Notes under the pieces: model-generated | Database searches by the model: none | Told to the model about the DNA's origin: nothing | The model's input: the letters and a program-made list of their open reading frames with translations, nothing else | DNA from: Sphingorhabdus sp. EL138 | Lineage (GTDB): Bacteria; Pseudomonadota; Alphaproteobacteria; Sphingomonadales; Sphingomonadaceae | Reading direction: 5' to 3' | Assembly (NCBI RefSeq): GCF_945862485.1 | Contig: NZ_CAMAYF010000007.1 | Span: 26,573 to 90,572, forward strand | Length of the DNA: 64,000 bases | Shown: piece after piece, positions 17,553 through 25,672 of the stretch | Layout: each line of letters begins with the position of its first letter | How positions within the stretch are numbered: the first letter of the stretch is position 1 | Program-made: the position numbers and the translations under genes

Positions 17553-19046
17553 TTATCCAACAAGTGTCGCATTATGGCGTTTTTCGCCCGCGGTGACCTG
17601 AACGACCGCGTTGCCAAGGTCGGCATCCACCGGACCATCCATCACCGCCATGGCGCGCGCGCCGCCTTCGGTTTCCAGCAATAATGTCGCCGAACCAAAA
17701 CCGTCTTTGGCCGCTGATCGCACAAAGCTGAGCACCCGCGCCTTGCCTTGGGGCGCATCGTCGAGCGCCACCGGCGTTGGCGCATAGCCCTTCACCGCAT
17801 CGCCGGACCACGCGACCCGCGGCTGGGTTGCCGAGTAAATCCCGACCGCCTGCTTCGACATCACGCCGCCATTGGCTGTGACCAAAGCGGGCTTAGCGCC
17901 ATCACGGCGCAGCGCGTCAACCATTGCGGCGATGTTATACACGCCATAGCCATTCCCAGGACCGCCAAAGAAGCTGAGCCCGCCGGTGAGCGTATAGTCG
18001 CCAAGCGCTCGGCCTGCATCTTGCATGCTCTCCACCGCCGCAAAGACCGCGCAGGGAAAGCAGCTATAAATGTCCACTGGACCAAGGTCAGCGGCCGCGA
18101 GACCGGCTTGATTAAGTGCGGCAGGTATAGCAAAATCCAACGCAGCAGAACGGTGAATGACCGCGCGTTCGGACAAGGGTGGCTCTGCCGCTTCGGCAGC
18201 GCCGGCCAACCATACCCATTTATCTTGCGGTACGCCCAATGCGCGAGCCTTGCCTGCACTGGTCAGGATGACCGCGCCGCCCAAGTCGACCGCGTCCTGC
18301 GCAACATGCCAGCGACGGTAGATGTCGGTCAGCGGATAATTGGCGTTGTCGCCGCTTTGCAGCGCTTCCGGGGATCGAAAACCGGTGAATTGTGCATGCT
18401 CGCGGGTTTCGGCTTTTGCCGAAAAGGCAGACCATAACGCCGCCATCGCGCGAGCATAAGCCGCACCGTCAAGGCCGAGCGTCATCCGCCGAGCATTTTC
18501 GATCAGGCTATAGGCCAGCGGCATGGAAATGATGCCGTGGCGGATTTCGGTGCGGCTTAGAATCGGGAAACTGGACAGCCGATTGTCGAACGGGGTGTCA
18601 GAAGCCAGACCCCAGTCCAATGATATGCCCGCCTTGCGGGCACGCTTGGCAGTACCCGTGGCCTCTGCTGCAACGAGCACCGCCATATCGCACGTACCGC
18701 GCCTTATGTCCTCGGCCAGCTCGTTCAATATCGCCTGCGGGCTTTGCCCGCCGACATCGGCGTAGATCAAGCGCCGGGCGCTGACACCGCCCGCTGCGCC
18801 AAAAGCCTCCGGCGTGTTATCGGGCGACCCTGTGCCAAGACTCACCCCGCTATCCTCGAACGTCCGAATAGCAGCGATGGTGTCGATTGCTGCAGAAACG
18901 GCCTGAGCTTGCCCTGTGTCGGCAAGCGCAATCTTAATTGCGGCTCCCGCCAGATCACGCGGGGCGGGCCATTCGCCGGCAACGGTCTTACGGCTTGCCT
19001 CGCCTACACCAATGATTACTGGCGCGGTCGCGTCAAAATTGCCCAT
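17553..19046 (-). CDS. Acetyl-CoA acetyltransferase, SCP-x-like thiolase
   Basis: The 497-residue protein is a thiolase-fold enzyme of the divergent SCP-x-like class: GVGEASRK near the start, a Cys-bearing VDIYSCFPCAVFAAVE segment and GGLSFFGGPGNGYGVYNIAAM. A C-terminal ~80-residue OB-like extension (RVLSFVRSAAKDGFGSATLLLE) is common in this group. The standard N-terminal thiolase Cys motif is not obvious, so it may be a non-canonical thiolase. The start ATG 19046 has GGGAGA ahead. It is divergent from the CaiB/BaiF gene, with a candidate operator between them. Confidence 0.8.
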   Translation of the reverse strand: MGNFDATAPVIIGVGEASRKTVAGEWPAPRDLAGAAIKIALADTGQAQAVSAAIDTIAAIRTFEDSGVSLGTGSPDNTPEAFGAAGGVSARRLIYADVGGQSPQAILNELAEDIRRGTCDMAVLVAAEATGTAKRARKAGISLDWGLASDTPFDNRLSSFPILSRTEIRHGIISMPLAYSLIENARRMTLGLDGAAYARAMAALWSAFSAKAETREHAQFTGFRSPEALQSGDNANYPLTDIYRRWHVAQDAVDLGGAVILTSAGKARALGVPQDKWVWLAGAAEAAEPPLSERAVIHRSAALDFAIPAALNQAGLAAADLGPVDIYSCFPCAVFAAVESMQDAGRALGDYTLTGGLSFFGGPGNGYGVYNIAAMVDALRRDGAKPALVTANGGVMSKQAVGIYSATQPRVAWSGDAVKGYAPTPVALDDAPQGKARVLSFVRSAAKDGFGSATLLLETEGGARAMAVMDGPVDADLGNAVVQVTAGEKRHNATLVG

Positions 19047-19065
19047 GCTGCTCTCCCGATTATCT

Positions 19066-19083
19066 CTTAACTGCACGCTTAAA
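19066..19083. promoter_or_regulatory. Candidate operator in the thiolase/CaiB intergenic region
   Basis: CTTAACTGCACGCTTAAA matches the site before the acyl-CoA dehydrogenase at 14 of 18 positions (TTTAATTGCGCGATTAAA). It lies 19 bp before the leftward thiolase start and about 40 bp before the CaiB start. It is the most degenerate of the three sites. Confidence 0.5.
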
Positions 19084-19122
19084 TATGCTAGCTATCGATG
19101 CAAGGCTTTTGGGAGAGTGGAA

Positions 19123-20367
19123 ATGGCAAAATGGCCGAAATTGACATGGGACACAGAACCAACCGGACCGCTGAAAGGCATTAAGGTCATTGATATGTCT
19201 ACGGTGGTACTTGGGCCTTATGCCACTTTGCAATTTGCAGACTTGGGCGCCGAAGTTATCAAGATCGAGAATAGCGAAGGTAATACGCCCGGCGATCTGA
19301 TGCGTCACGGCGGCGATTCACCCACCAAGCAGCATGGGCCGATATTCACTGCGCTCAACCGCAACAAAAAAGCGATCAACCTCAACATCAAAAAGCCTAA
19401 GGACAAAGCCGTGCTTGAGGCATTGTTGGAAGATGCCGATGTGTTCATCCACAATGTCCGCATGGCCGGCGTCGAGCGACTTGGCTTTGGCTATGAGGGG
19501 GTGAAGGCGATCAACCCTGATATCATTTATGTCCACTGCGCCGGCTTTGGCGCGGGTGGCGCTTATGGTGAACGACAAGCGTATGATGACATCATTCAAG
19601 CCGCTTCTGGCTTCGCCGCGTTAAGTGAACAACGTGACGGCAAGCGACCCAATTATGCGCCCAGCCTCGTCGCCGACAAGGTAAGCGGCTTGTTCGCGGC
19701 CAACGCCACCATGGCGGCGCTGCTTGCACGCGCGGGCGGACAAGGCGGGCAATTTGTCCAAGTGCCAATGTTCGAATGCTTCACTTGGTTCAACATGGTG
19801 GAAAATCTGTGGGGCGAAACCTTCGTCCCCGGCAATGGCCGCATGGGCTACACGCGCTCCGTCAACCCGCGCCGACGGCCATATCCCACGAAGGACAGCT
19901 TCATCGCCATTGTGCCCTATAACGACCGGCAATGGGCAAAGTTTTTCGAACTGGGCGGGCGGCCCAATGTCTTCGATGATCCCCGCTTTGCAACATATCA
20001 GGATCGCACCAAGCACACAGGCGAGCTTTATGCGTTGATTGAGGAAGTTAGCGGGCTGTACACGACTGCTGAATGGCTTGAGCTGTTGGCACAACATGAC
20101 ATTCCGGCGATGAAATATAACCGCTTGGCAGATGTGCTAGCCGATCCGCATTTGGCCGATGTCGGGTTTTTTGAAGAGTTGGAATCGCCAGATATCGGCA
20201 AATATCGTTCGATGAAGCATCCCGTGCATTATGCCGGAACGCCTATAACAAACTATGCACATCCGCCGATGCTGGATGCCGATGGGGATAAGATTAAGGC
20301 GGCGTTGGGTATGGAATTCCCTCCGTCATTGGGAGAGGATAAACCTAAACCAACAACCCGCGCATGA
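19123..20367 (+). CDS. CaiB/BaiF family CoA-transferase (class III)
   Basis: This 414-residue protein has the class III CoA-transferase opening LKGIKVIDMSTVVLGPYAT, LGAEVIKIE and NRNKKAINLNIKKP. The family nucleophile Asp is expected near RQAYDDIIQAASGF (about residue 159). Family members move CoA between carboxylic acids, for example carnitine, formyl or bile-acid substrates. ATG 19123 has GGGAGAG ahead. Its 3' end overlaps the convergent TetR gene by 23 bp. It probably activates or recycles the substrate of the surrounding acyl-CoA pathway. Confidence 0.9.
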   Translation: MAKWPKLTWDTEPTGPLKGIKVIDMSTVVLGPYATLQFADLGAEVIKIENSEGNTPGDLMRHGGDSPTKQHGPIFTALNRNKKAINLNIKKPKDKAVLEALLEDADVFIHNVRMAGVERLGFGYEGVKAINPDIIYVHCAGFGAGGAYGERQAYDDIIQAASGFAALSEQRDGKRPNYAPSLVADKVSGLFAANATMAALLARAGGQGGQFVQVPMFECFTWFNMVENLWGETFVPGNGRMGYTRSVNPRRRPYPTKDSFIAIVPYNDRQWAKFFELGGRPNVFDDPRFATYQDRTKHTGELYALIEEVSGLYTTAEWLELLAQHDIPAMKYNRLADVLADPHLADVGFFEELESPDIGKYRSMKHPVHYAGTPITNYAHPPMLDADGDKIKAALGMEFPPSLGEDKPKPTTRA

Positions 20368-20983
20368 TCAGGTCAATGGTGTGCTCGCGATAGGCATCGC
20401 GCATATTCTCGTCGAAATCGTCCTGATTGTAACAGTGGCGCAGCACCAACCGCGATGAATAGAAACGGTCGGCTGCGCCGGTCACGGTGAAGTAGAAAAA
20501 TTGCGGGTCGGTTTTACGGAACTTACCGGCCTTTACGCCTTGCGCAATAAGCACTTCGTAGACGTTGGAAATGGGCTTGAGATAAAGTTCCGCAATGCGC
20601 GCAGCTTCGGCAGGGGCGCTATCGCGGACCATGCGCATCAGCAGGCGGTTGAGATAGGGGAAGGCATGATAGGTGTCGATAACAGCGCCGATATGGATGC
20701 GCAATTTTTCGGCAGGCTGCATGTCTTTGGCCACCAAAGCGCCTAGGCTTTGCACGATATTGCCCATGTCGCGATCAAGCAACGCCAGCATCAGACCGTT
20801 TTTATTACCGAAATAATATTTGACCAGAGCACTGTTGAGGCCAGCGCGCAACGACAATTCGGACAGTGACAGGTCAATCGTATCGCCATCGCGCATGATC
20901 TGGCTGGCAGCTTCAATCAATTGATCGCGCGCGTTATTGCCATCGGCTGAATCGCTCCCCAGTCTTGGTCCTGTTGTCGCCAT
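20345..20983 (-). CDS. TetR family transcriptional regulator
   Basis: This 212-residue regulator has an N-terminal HTH (LSLSELSLRAGLNSALVKYYFGNKNG) of TetR type and a helical ligand-binding domain. The gene lies 27 nt after the crotonase gene on the same strand, inside the acyl-CoA catabolic cluster. It is therefore the best candidate to bind the three similar 18-bp sites found upstream of genes in the cluster (see 19066, 24105, 29323). Regulators in such settings usually sense an acyl-CoA or the free acid. The binding link is inference. Confidence 0.9.
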   Translation of the reverse strand: MATTGPRLGSDSADGNNARDQLIEAASQIMRDGDTIDLSLSELSLRAGLNSALVKYYFGNKNGLMLALLDRDMGNIVQSLGALVAKDMQPAEKLRIHIGAVIDTYHAFPYLNRLLMRMVRDSAPAEAARIAELYLKPISNVYEVLIAQGVKAGKFRKTDPQFFYFTVTGAADRFYSSRLVLRHCYNQDDFDENMRDAYREHTIDLIMRGLLV

Positions 20984-21010
20984 TGGTGCTCGTTCCCGCT
21001 TTACCTAAGG

Positions 21011-21883
21011 TTACTTATAAACAGGTTCATCCCACCATGGAAAGAAGTCAGGCAAGTCTGTGGACACTTTGTCGGGGTAAACCGGACTGCGCTTCTCCAG
21101 AAAGCTGGTGATGCCCTCTTCTGCATCACCGGACCGCGAACGGCGGTAAATTGCCCGGCTGTCAATGGCATGCGCCGCCATGGGATGATCCGCCGCAGAA
21201 AGCCGCCACAGCATGGCGCGGGTAAGGGCAATAGATACTGGCGCCGTATTATCGGCTATCTCACGCGCTAAATTCCGCGCCGCTTCCATCAATTCGGTCG
21301 GCGCGTGGACAGAGCGAACAAGGCCGCCGTTTAAGGCCTCACCGGCATCAAACACCCGACCCGTCATGCACCATTCCAACGCCTGTTGCATGCCAACCAA
21401 GCGGGGCAGGAACCAGCTAGAGGCCGCCTCTGGTACAATCCCGCGCCGCGCAAAGACAAAACCAAAGCGCGCGGTGTCGCTCGCCAAACGGAAATCCATC
21501 GGCAATTGCATCGTTGCACCAATGCCCACCGAGGCGCCATTGATTGCGCCGATAACCGCTTTTTTGCATTGAAAAATTCGTAGCGTCAGCCGACCGCCAG
21601 AGTCGCGCACGCGCTCGTCCGAAAGCGATTCTACCTCCGATTGGTTAGCAAACACATCGCCGCCCGCCTCCGGCGTAAGATCCGCGCCCGCACAAAAGGC
21701 GCGTTCACCGGACCCAGTAACGATGACCGCTCGCACAGCATCATCAACATCCACCAGATCAAATGCCGCGCACATCTCGCGCATCATAATATTGGTAAAT
21801 GCATTCATCTTTTCGGGACGATGCATCGTGATTGTGGCGATACCGTCAGCGACGGCATATTGTATCTGAGTGAATTCGGTCAT
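21011..21883 (-). CDS. Enoyl-CoA hydratase/isomerase family protein
   Basis: This 290-residue crotonase-fold protein has the oxyanion-hole segments AFCAGADLTP and GASVGIGATMQLPMD, and a typical hydratase N-terminus (YAVADGIATITMHRPEKMNAF). The position usually held by the first catalytic Glu falls in GASVGIGATMQ, which lacks it; the second falls in GIVPEAASSWF, which has one. It may therefore be an isomerase or non-standard hydratase. It lies directly before the TetR gene in the cluster and a repeat-bearing gap separates it from the SDR gene. Confidence 0.88.
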   Translation of the reverse strand: MTEFTQIQYAVADGIATITMHRPEKMNAFTNIMMREMCAAFDLVDVDDAVRAVIVTGSGERAFCAGADLTPEAGGDVFANQSEVESLSDERVRDSGGRLTLRIFQCKKAVIGAINGASVGIGATMQLPMDFRLASDTARFGFVFARRGIVPEAASSWFLPRLVGMQQALEWCMTGRVFDAGEALNGGLVRSVHAPTELMEAARNLAREIADNTAPVSIALTRAMLWRLSAADHPMAAHAIDSRAIYRRSRSGDAEEGITSFLEKRSPVYPDKVSTDLPDFFPWWDEPVYK

Positions 21884-21906
21884 AGCAATTGGCCTCGCAA
21901 TGAAAC

Positions 21907-21980
21907 CGAAGCCCTAAGCCGCAGTTGCATAGCGGCTGTGGCCTTCGAAGGGCGTCGCGTGAACGCCTCAGGGCTTGGGT
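21907..21980. repeat. Imperfect inverted repeat
   Basis: CCGAAGCCCTAAG (21907-21919) and CTCAGGGCTTGGG (21968-21980) match in 11 of 13 positions as an inverted pair, enclosing ~48 nt, in the gap between the SDR and crotonase genes. It may be a REP-like element or a transcript hairpin. Confidence 0.4.
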
Positions 21981-21998
21981 TGTTGTTCATAGCTTCTA

Positions 21999-22781
21999 TT
22001 ACCGGGGGGCCATCCGGATCGCACCATCAACGCGCACATCTTCGCCGTTGAAATACCCACATTCGATCATCGTTATCGCAACTTGCGCAAATTCGTGCGG
22101 ATGGCCAAGACGCTTCGGGAAGGGCACAGATGCCGCAAGCGCGTCTTTGACGGCTTGCGGTGCACCATTCATCAACGGCGTGTTGAAAATGCCCGGCAAT
22201 ATGGTGTTGATGCGGATGCCTTCGCTCATCAAATCGCGGGCTATAGGCAAGGTCATGCCAACAATGCCGCCCTTGGATGCGGAATAAGCCGCTTGGCCCA
22301 TCTGACCGTCTTCAGCCGCAACCGACGCGGTGTTGACCATCGCACCACGTTCACCATCTTCCATCGGCTCCAGTGTCAACATGCCCGCGGCCGACTTGGC
22401 GATGCAACGGAACGTGCCAACCAGGTTAATCTGAATGATGCGGTCAAAGGCATCGAGCGGGAAATGCTTAATCGAACCGTCTTCCTTCGAACGGCTGGCG
22501 GTCTTGGCAGCGTTGCCCGTTCCAGCGCAGTTCACCAAGATACGTTCCTGGCCATGCGCCGCGCGTGCCTTGGCAAAACCGGCGTCAACGCTTTCGTCGC
22601 TAGTAACGTTGACATTGCAAAACACGCCGCCAATCTCAGCGGCAACGGCTTCACCCTTATCGGCTTGCAAGTCGAAAATCGCGACCTTCACGCCCTTTGC
22701 AGCGAGCGCCCGTGCAGTCACTTCGCCAAGGCCCGATGCGCCGCCAGTAACGACGGCTGCGACTGTTGAGTCCAATTTCAT
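21999..22781 (-). CDS. SDR oxidoreductase, 3-hydroxyacyl-CoA dehydrogenase type 2-like
   Basis: This 260-residue short-chain dehydrogenase has the Rossmann motif TGGASGLGEVTA, a GAMVNTASVAA strand with the catalytic Ser, and the YSASKGGIVGMT Tyr-x-x-x-Lys active site. The C-terminal ...PLMNGAPQAVKDALAASVPFPKRLG matches HSD10/type II 3-hydroxyacyl-CoA dehydrogenases. In this pathway it would oxidise the 3-hydroxyacyl-CoA with NAD. I start at 22781 (MKLDSTVAA); an upstream frame extension would read into an inverted-repeat element. Confidence 0.9.
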   Translation of the reverse strand: MKLDSTVAAVVTGGASGLGEVTARALAAKGVKVAIFDLQADKGEAVAAEIGGVFCNVNVTSDESVDAGFAKARAAHGQERILVNCAGTGNAAKTASRSKEDGSIKHFPLDAFDRIIQINLVGTFRCIAKSAAGMLTLEPMEDGERGAMVNTASVAAEDGQMGQAAYSASKGGIVGMTLPIARDLMSEGIRINTILPGIFNTPLMNGAPQAVKDALAASVPFPKRLGHPHEFAQVAITMIECGYFNGEDVRVDGAIRMAPR

Positions 22782-22805
22782 TATTTGCGCTCCGTTTCTA
22801 GTTCC

Positions 22806-22893
22806 GTCATGCTGAACTTGTTTCAGCATCCATCTCTCCACCGAGATTCTCGTTTGTGTGGTACGATGGACCCTGAAACAAGTTCAGGGTGAC
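22806..22893. repeat. Paired palindromic repeat (copy 1)
   Basis: Two inverted units face each other: ATGCTGAA-CTTGT-TTCAGCAT (22809-22829) and ACCCTGAA-ACAAG-TTCAGGGT (22870-22890), flanked by GTC and GAC. Each unit is itself an 8-bp hairpin with a CTTGT/ACAAG loop. The two arms differ at both sides of the stem in a pair-preserving way. A second copy lies at 50972-51060. Elements with CTGAACTTGTTTCAG are, from memory, common in sphingomonads. It sits between thiolase and SDR genes. Confidence 0.85.
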
Positions 22894-22911
22894 GGTGGTT
22901 GTGGTTGCTGT

Positions 22912-24081
22912 TTACACCCGCTCAATAATCGTGACGTTGGCCTGACCGCCGCCTTCGCACATCGTCTGCAGGCCATAGCGCCCGCCACGAGCCTCCAGCG
23001 CATTCAGTAATGTTGCCATCAACTTCGTCCCCGATGCACCCAATGGATGGCCAAGAGCAATCGCGCCGCCGTTGACATTGATCTTTGACCGGTCACCGCC
23101 TGTGTGCTTGAGCCAAGCCAAAGGCACAGGGGCAAAGGCTTCATTTACCTCGTACAAATCGATATCGGACATTTTCATGCCCGAACGCTGGAACGCGCGA
23201 TCGGTTGCAAACAATGGTTCTTCCAACATGATCACTGGGTCACCCGCCGTCACCGTCAAGTTGACGATCCGTGCGCGCGGGGTCAGACCATGTTCTTTCA
23301 ACGCCTTTTCCGATACAATCAGAACCGCCGATGCGCCGTCGCAAATCTGGCTGGCGTTGGCGGCGGTAATACTCCCACCTTCCTGAAGCAATTTGACGCC
23401 CGACAGGCTTTCAAAGGTCGCGTCAAAGCGGATACCTTCATCGCTGCTATGGACAATCTTGCCTTCTGGCGTATCGACTTCCATGCCGACAATTTCATTT
23501 GCAAATGCACCGCTTTGCGTGGCCGCAATTGCCTTTTGGTGTGATTCCAGCGCGAAGCGGTCAAGGTCTTCGCGTGTGAAACCATATTTCTTCACCAGCA
23601 TTTCAGCACCCATGAACTGGCTGAATGTGATGCCCGGATAAGCTTCTTCCAAACGCGGGCTTTTATTTGTCCCCATGCCTTCTTTTTTGAACAGCATCGA
23701 TGTCGCGCCCATTGGCACACGTGTCATGCTTTCGATGCCAGCGGCCAGCACGATGTCCTGCGTGCCTGACATGACACCTTGGGCGGCAAACATCATTGAC
23801 TGCTGTGACGATCCACACTGGCGGTCAATGCTGACCGAGGGGATGGAATTGGGCAAGCGCGAGGCAAGCACAATGTTACGGCCGACGTCGCCAGCTTGTT
23901 CGCCACCTTGCGACACGCAGCCCATGATGACATCCTCAATCGCGGCAGGATCAAAATCATTGCGGTCGGCAATCGCGTCCAGCACGGCAGCACCCAAATC
24001 CACCGGATGCACGCCAGCAAGCTTACCGCCACGACGGCCACCAGCGGTACGAACCGCATCCACAATATAGGCGTGTGCCAT
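22912..24081 (-). CDS. Acetyl-CoA C-acyltransferase (thiolase)
   Basis: This 389-residue thiolase has the active-site Cys89 in SIDRQCGSSQQ, NEAFAPVPLAW, the His motif GHPLGASG and the C-terminal Cys in MCEGGGQAN. It cleaves 3-ketoacyl-CoA at the last step of a beta-oxidation cycle. The start ATG 24081 follows AGGAGA. An 18-bp palindrome lies 23 bp upstream of the start (24105-24122). The gene is in the same strand and cluster as the acyl-CoA dehydrogenase and hydratases. Confidence 0.93.
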   Translation of the reverse strand: MAHAYIVDAVRTAGGRRGGKLAGVHPVDLGAAVLDAIADRNDFDPAAIEDVIMGCVSQGGEQAGDVGRNIVLASRLPNSIPSVSIDRQCGSSQQSMMFAAQGVMSGTQDIVLAAGIESMTRVPMGATSMLFKKEGMGTNKSPRLEEAYPGITFSQFMGAEMLVKKYGFTREDLDRFALESHQKAIAATQSGAFANEIVGMEVDTPEGKIVHSSDEGIRFDATFESLSGVKLLQEGGSITAANASQICDGASAVLIVSEKALKEHGLTPRARIVNLTVTAGDPVIMLEEPLFATDRAFQRSGMKMSDIDLYEVNEAFAPVPLAWLKHTGGDRSKINVNGGAIALGHPLGASGTKLMATLLNALEARGGRYGLQTMCEGGGQANVTIIERV

Positions 24082-24104
24082 ACTCAATCTCCTGTTGTTC
24101 AAAA

Positions 24105-24122
24105 TTTAATCAGACGATTAAA
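24105..24122. promoter_or_regulatory. Candidate operator before the thiolase gene
   Basis: TTTAATCAGACGATTAAA is a perfect 7-bp dyad with a 4-nt centre. It is 14/18 identical to the site at 29323 and lies 23 bp upstream of the thiolase start, as expected for a repressor near the promoter. The TetR gene at 20345 is the likely binder. Confidence 0.65.
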
Positions 24123-24182
24123 CCTTGGAAGGGGAGAGTCAAGGGAGAGATTGGTTGTCTATAGTGACGCAGCAGTAAGACC

Positions 24183-24206
24183 CTCCCCATCTTTAGCGAT
24201 GGGGAG
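24183..24206 (-). terminator. Hairpin after the aldehyde dehydrogenase gene
   Basis: On the minus strand CTCCCCATC, loop GCTAAA, GATGGGGAG form a perfect 9-bp stem about 10 nt after the dehydrogenase stop. No strong T-run follows, so it is either a weak terminator or an mRNA-stabilising or repeat-derived hairpin. Confidence 0.45.
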
Positions 24207-24215
24207 AGTTTAAAT

Positions 24216-25637
24216 TTAAGCCGCTTCGCGCGCGATCGTAATCACTTGCGGATAGGTAAACTCAAGCAAGCCCTCCTCGCCCAATTCCGTGCCGAAACCA
24301 GACTGCTTATGTCCGGCAAATGGCGCGTTGGGGGCGAGGTGCATGGATTCGTTAATCCAGACTGTGCCGGTTTCCAACTGCTCGGCGACTTCGACCGCAG
24401 CCTCTGGATTGCTGGTCCAGATGGAGCCGGCAAGTCCATAATCCGACGCGTTGGCGCGGCTAATGACTTCATTGATCGTTGAAAATTTCATCAACGGCAT
24501 GACTGGGCCAAATTGTTCCTCTGCCACAATCCGCGCGTCTTCAGGCGGGTTATCAAGCACGGTGACAGGCACGAAATAGCCGGGAATCGATGGGTCATGG
24601 TCGCCACCAGTGAGGAATTTATAGCCTTTGTCCTTCGCGTCCTGAATAAGCTCCAAAACGCGCTTATATTGTGGTTTGTTCTGAATGGGGCCAATTGCAG
24701 TACCCTGCTCAGCGCCATCGCCGACCTTCACCGCCTTGGCATAAGCCGCAATCGCAGCGGACAGTTCGTCATAAATATCTTCATGAATATAGATACGCTT
24801 GGCCGCAATGCAGACTTGGCCTGCATTGTAAAAGCTTGCCCAAAACAGCTTTTCCGCGACCTTGCCCACATCGGCATCGGGCAGAACAATCGCGGCGTCA
24901 TTACCGCCCAATTCAAGCGTAATGCGCTTCAAATCCTTAGACGCGGACTCCATCACGCGCTTGCCGGTGGCAGTCGAACCCGTGAAAGTGATCTTGTTGA
25001 TGTCGGGGTGCGACGTCAGCAATGGTCCCAGCGCATCGCCACCCGTGATGATGTTGAGCACGCCTGGCGGGAATACGCCCGCCATGAGCTCGGCCAAACG
25101 CAAGGTCGCCAGCGGCGTAAACGGCGATGGCTTGAGCACCATTGTGCAGCCGGACAACAACGCAGGCACAATCTTCTGGATTGCCATCAACACCGGGAAA
25201 TTCCACGGCACGATGCCACCAACGACGCCAACGGGCACGCGGCGTGTGCGGCTCAAACGCTTGTCGCTATCCTCGGTGATTTTCTCTTCCAAATTCAGCA
25301 TCGGCAAAGCGCGCGTCATGCCCACGCAGCCCGCTATTTCACTGCCCGCCTGCATATGCGGCTTACCCTGTTCAGCGGTCAATAAACGCATCAGCTCGTC
25401 GCTGTTCGTCTTGATCACGTCTGCCATTTTGGCGAACAGAGCGCGGCGTTCTTCAACGCTCGTCTTCTTCCATGTCTGGAACGCAGCGCGCGCAGCGGCA
25501 ACTGCCTTGTCGAGTTCGGCCTGACCGCAATCGGGGACCTGGCCAATGACCTGCTCGGTCGCTGGATTCACAACATCAATCCACTGGCCGTTATCCACCA
25601 GCTCGCCGTTGATTAGATTTTTATACTGGATGGTCAT
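24216..25637 (-). CDS. NAD(P)-dependent aldehyde dehydrogenase
   Basis: The 473-residue enzyme shows the ALDH motifs: PWNFPVLMAIQK, FTGSTATGKRVM, catalytic Glu242 in ELGGND and catalytic Cys276 in AGQVCIAAKR. It has an ALDH fold of usual length. In the cluster it may convert an aldehyde intermediate to an acid before CoA activation. Substrate cannot be read from the sequence. AGGAGA precedes the ATG at 25637. It lies directly after the acyl-CoA ligase gene, so likely the same transcript. Confidence 0.93.
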   Translation of the reverse strand: MTIQYKNLINGELVDNGQWIDVVNPATEQVIGQVPDCGQAELDKAVAAARAAFQTWKKTSVEERRALFAKMADVIKTNSDELMRLLTAEQGKPHMQAGSEIAGCVGMTRALPMLNLEEKITEDSDKRLSRTRRVPVGVVGGIVPWNFPVLMAIQKIVPALLSGCTMVLKPSPFTPLATLRLAELMAGVFPPGVLNIITGGDALGPLLTSHPDINKITFTGSTATGKRVMESASKDLKRITLELGGNDAAIVLPDADVGKVAEKLFWASFYNAGQVCIAAKRIYIHEDIYDELSAAIAAYAKAVKVGDGAEQGTAIGPIQNKPQYKRVLELIQDAKDKGYKFLTGGDHDPSIPGYFVPVTVLDNPPEDARIVAEEQFGPVMPLMKFSTINEVISRANASDYGLAGSIWTSNPEAAVEVAEQLETGTVWINESMHLAPNAPFAGHKQSGFGTELGEEGLLEFTYPQVITIAREAA

Positions 25638-25672
25638 TGTCTATCTCCTGATGAGTCTGCGGCATTATAGCC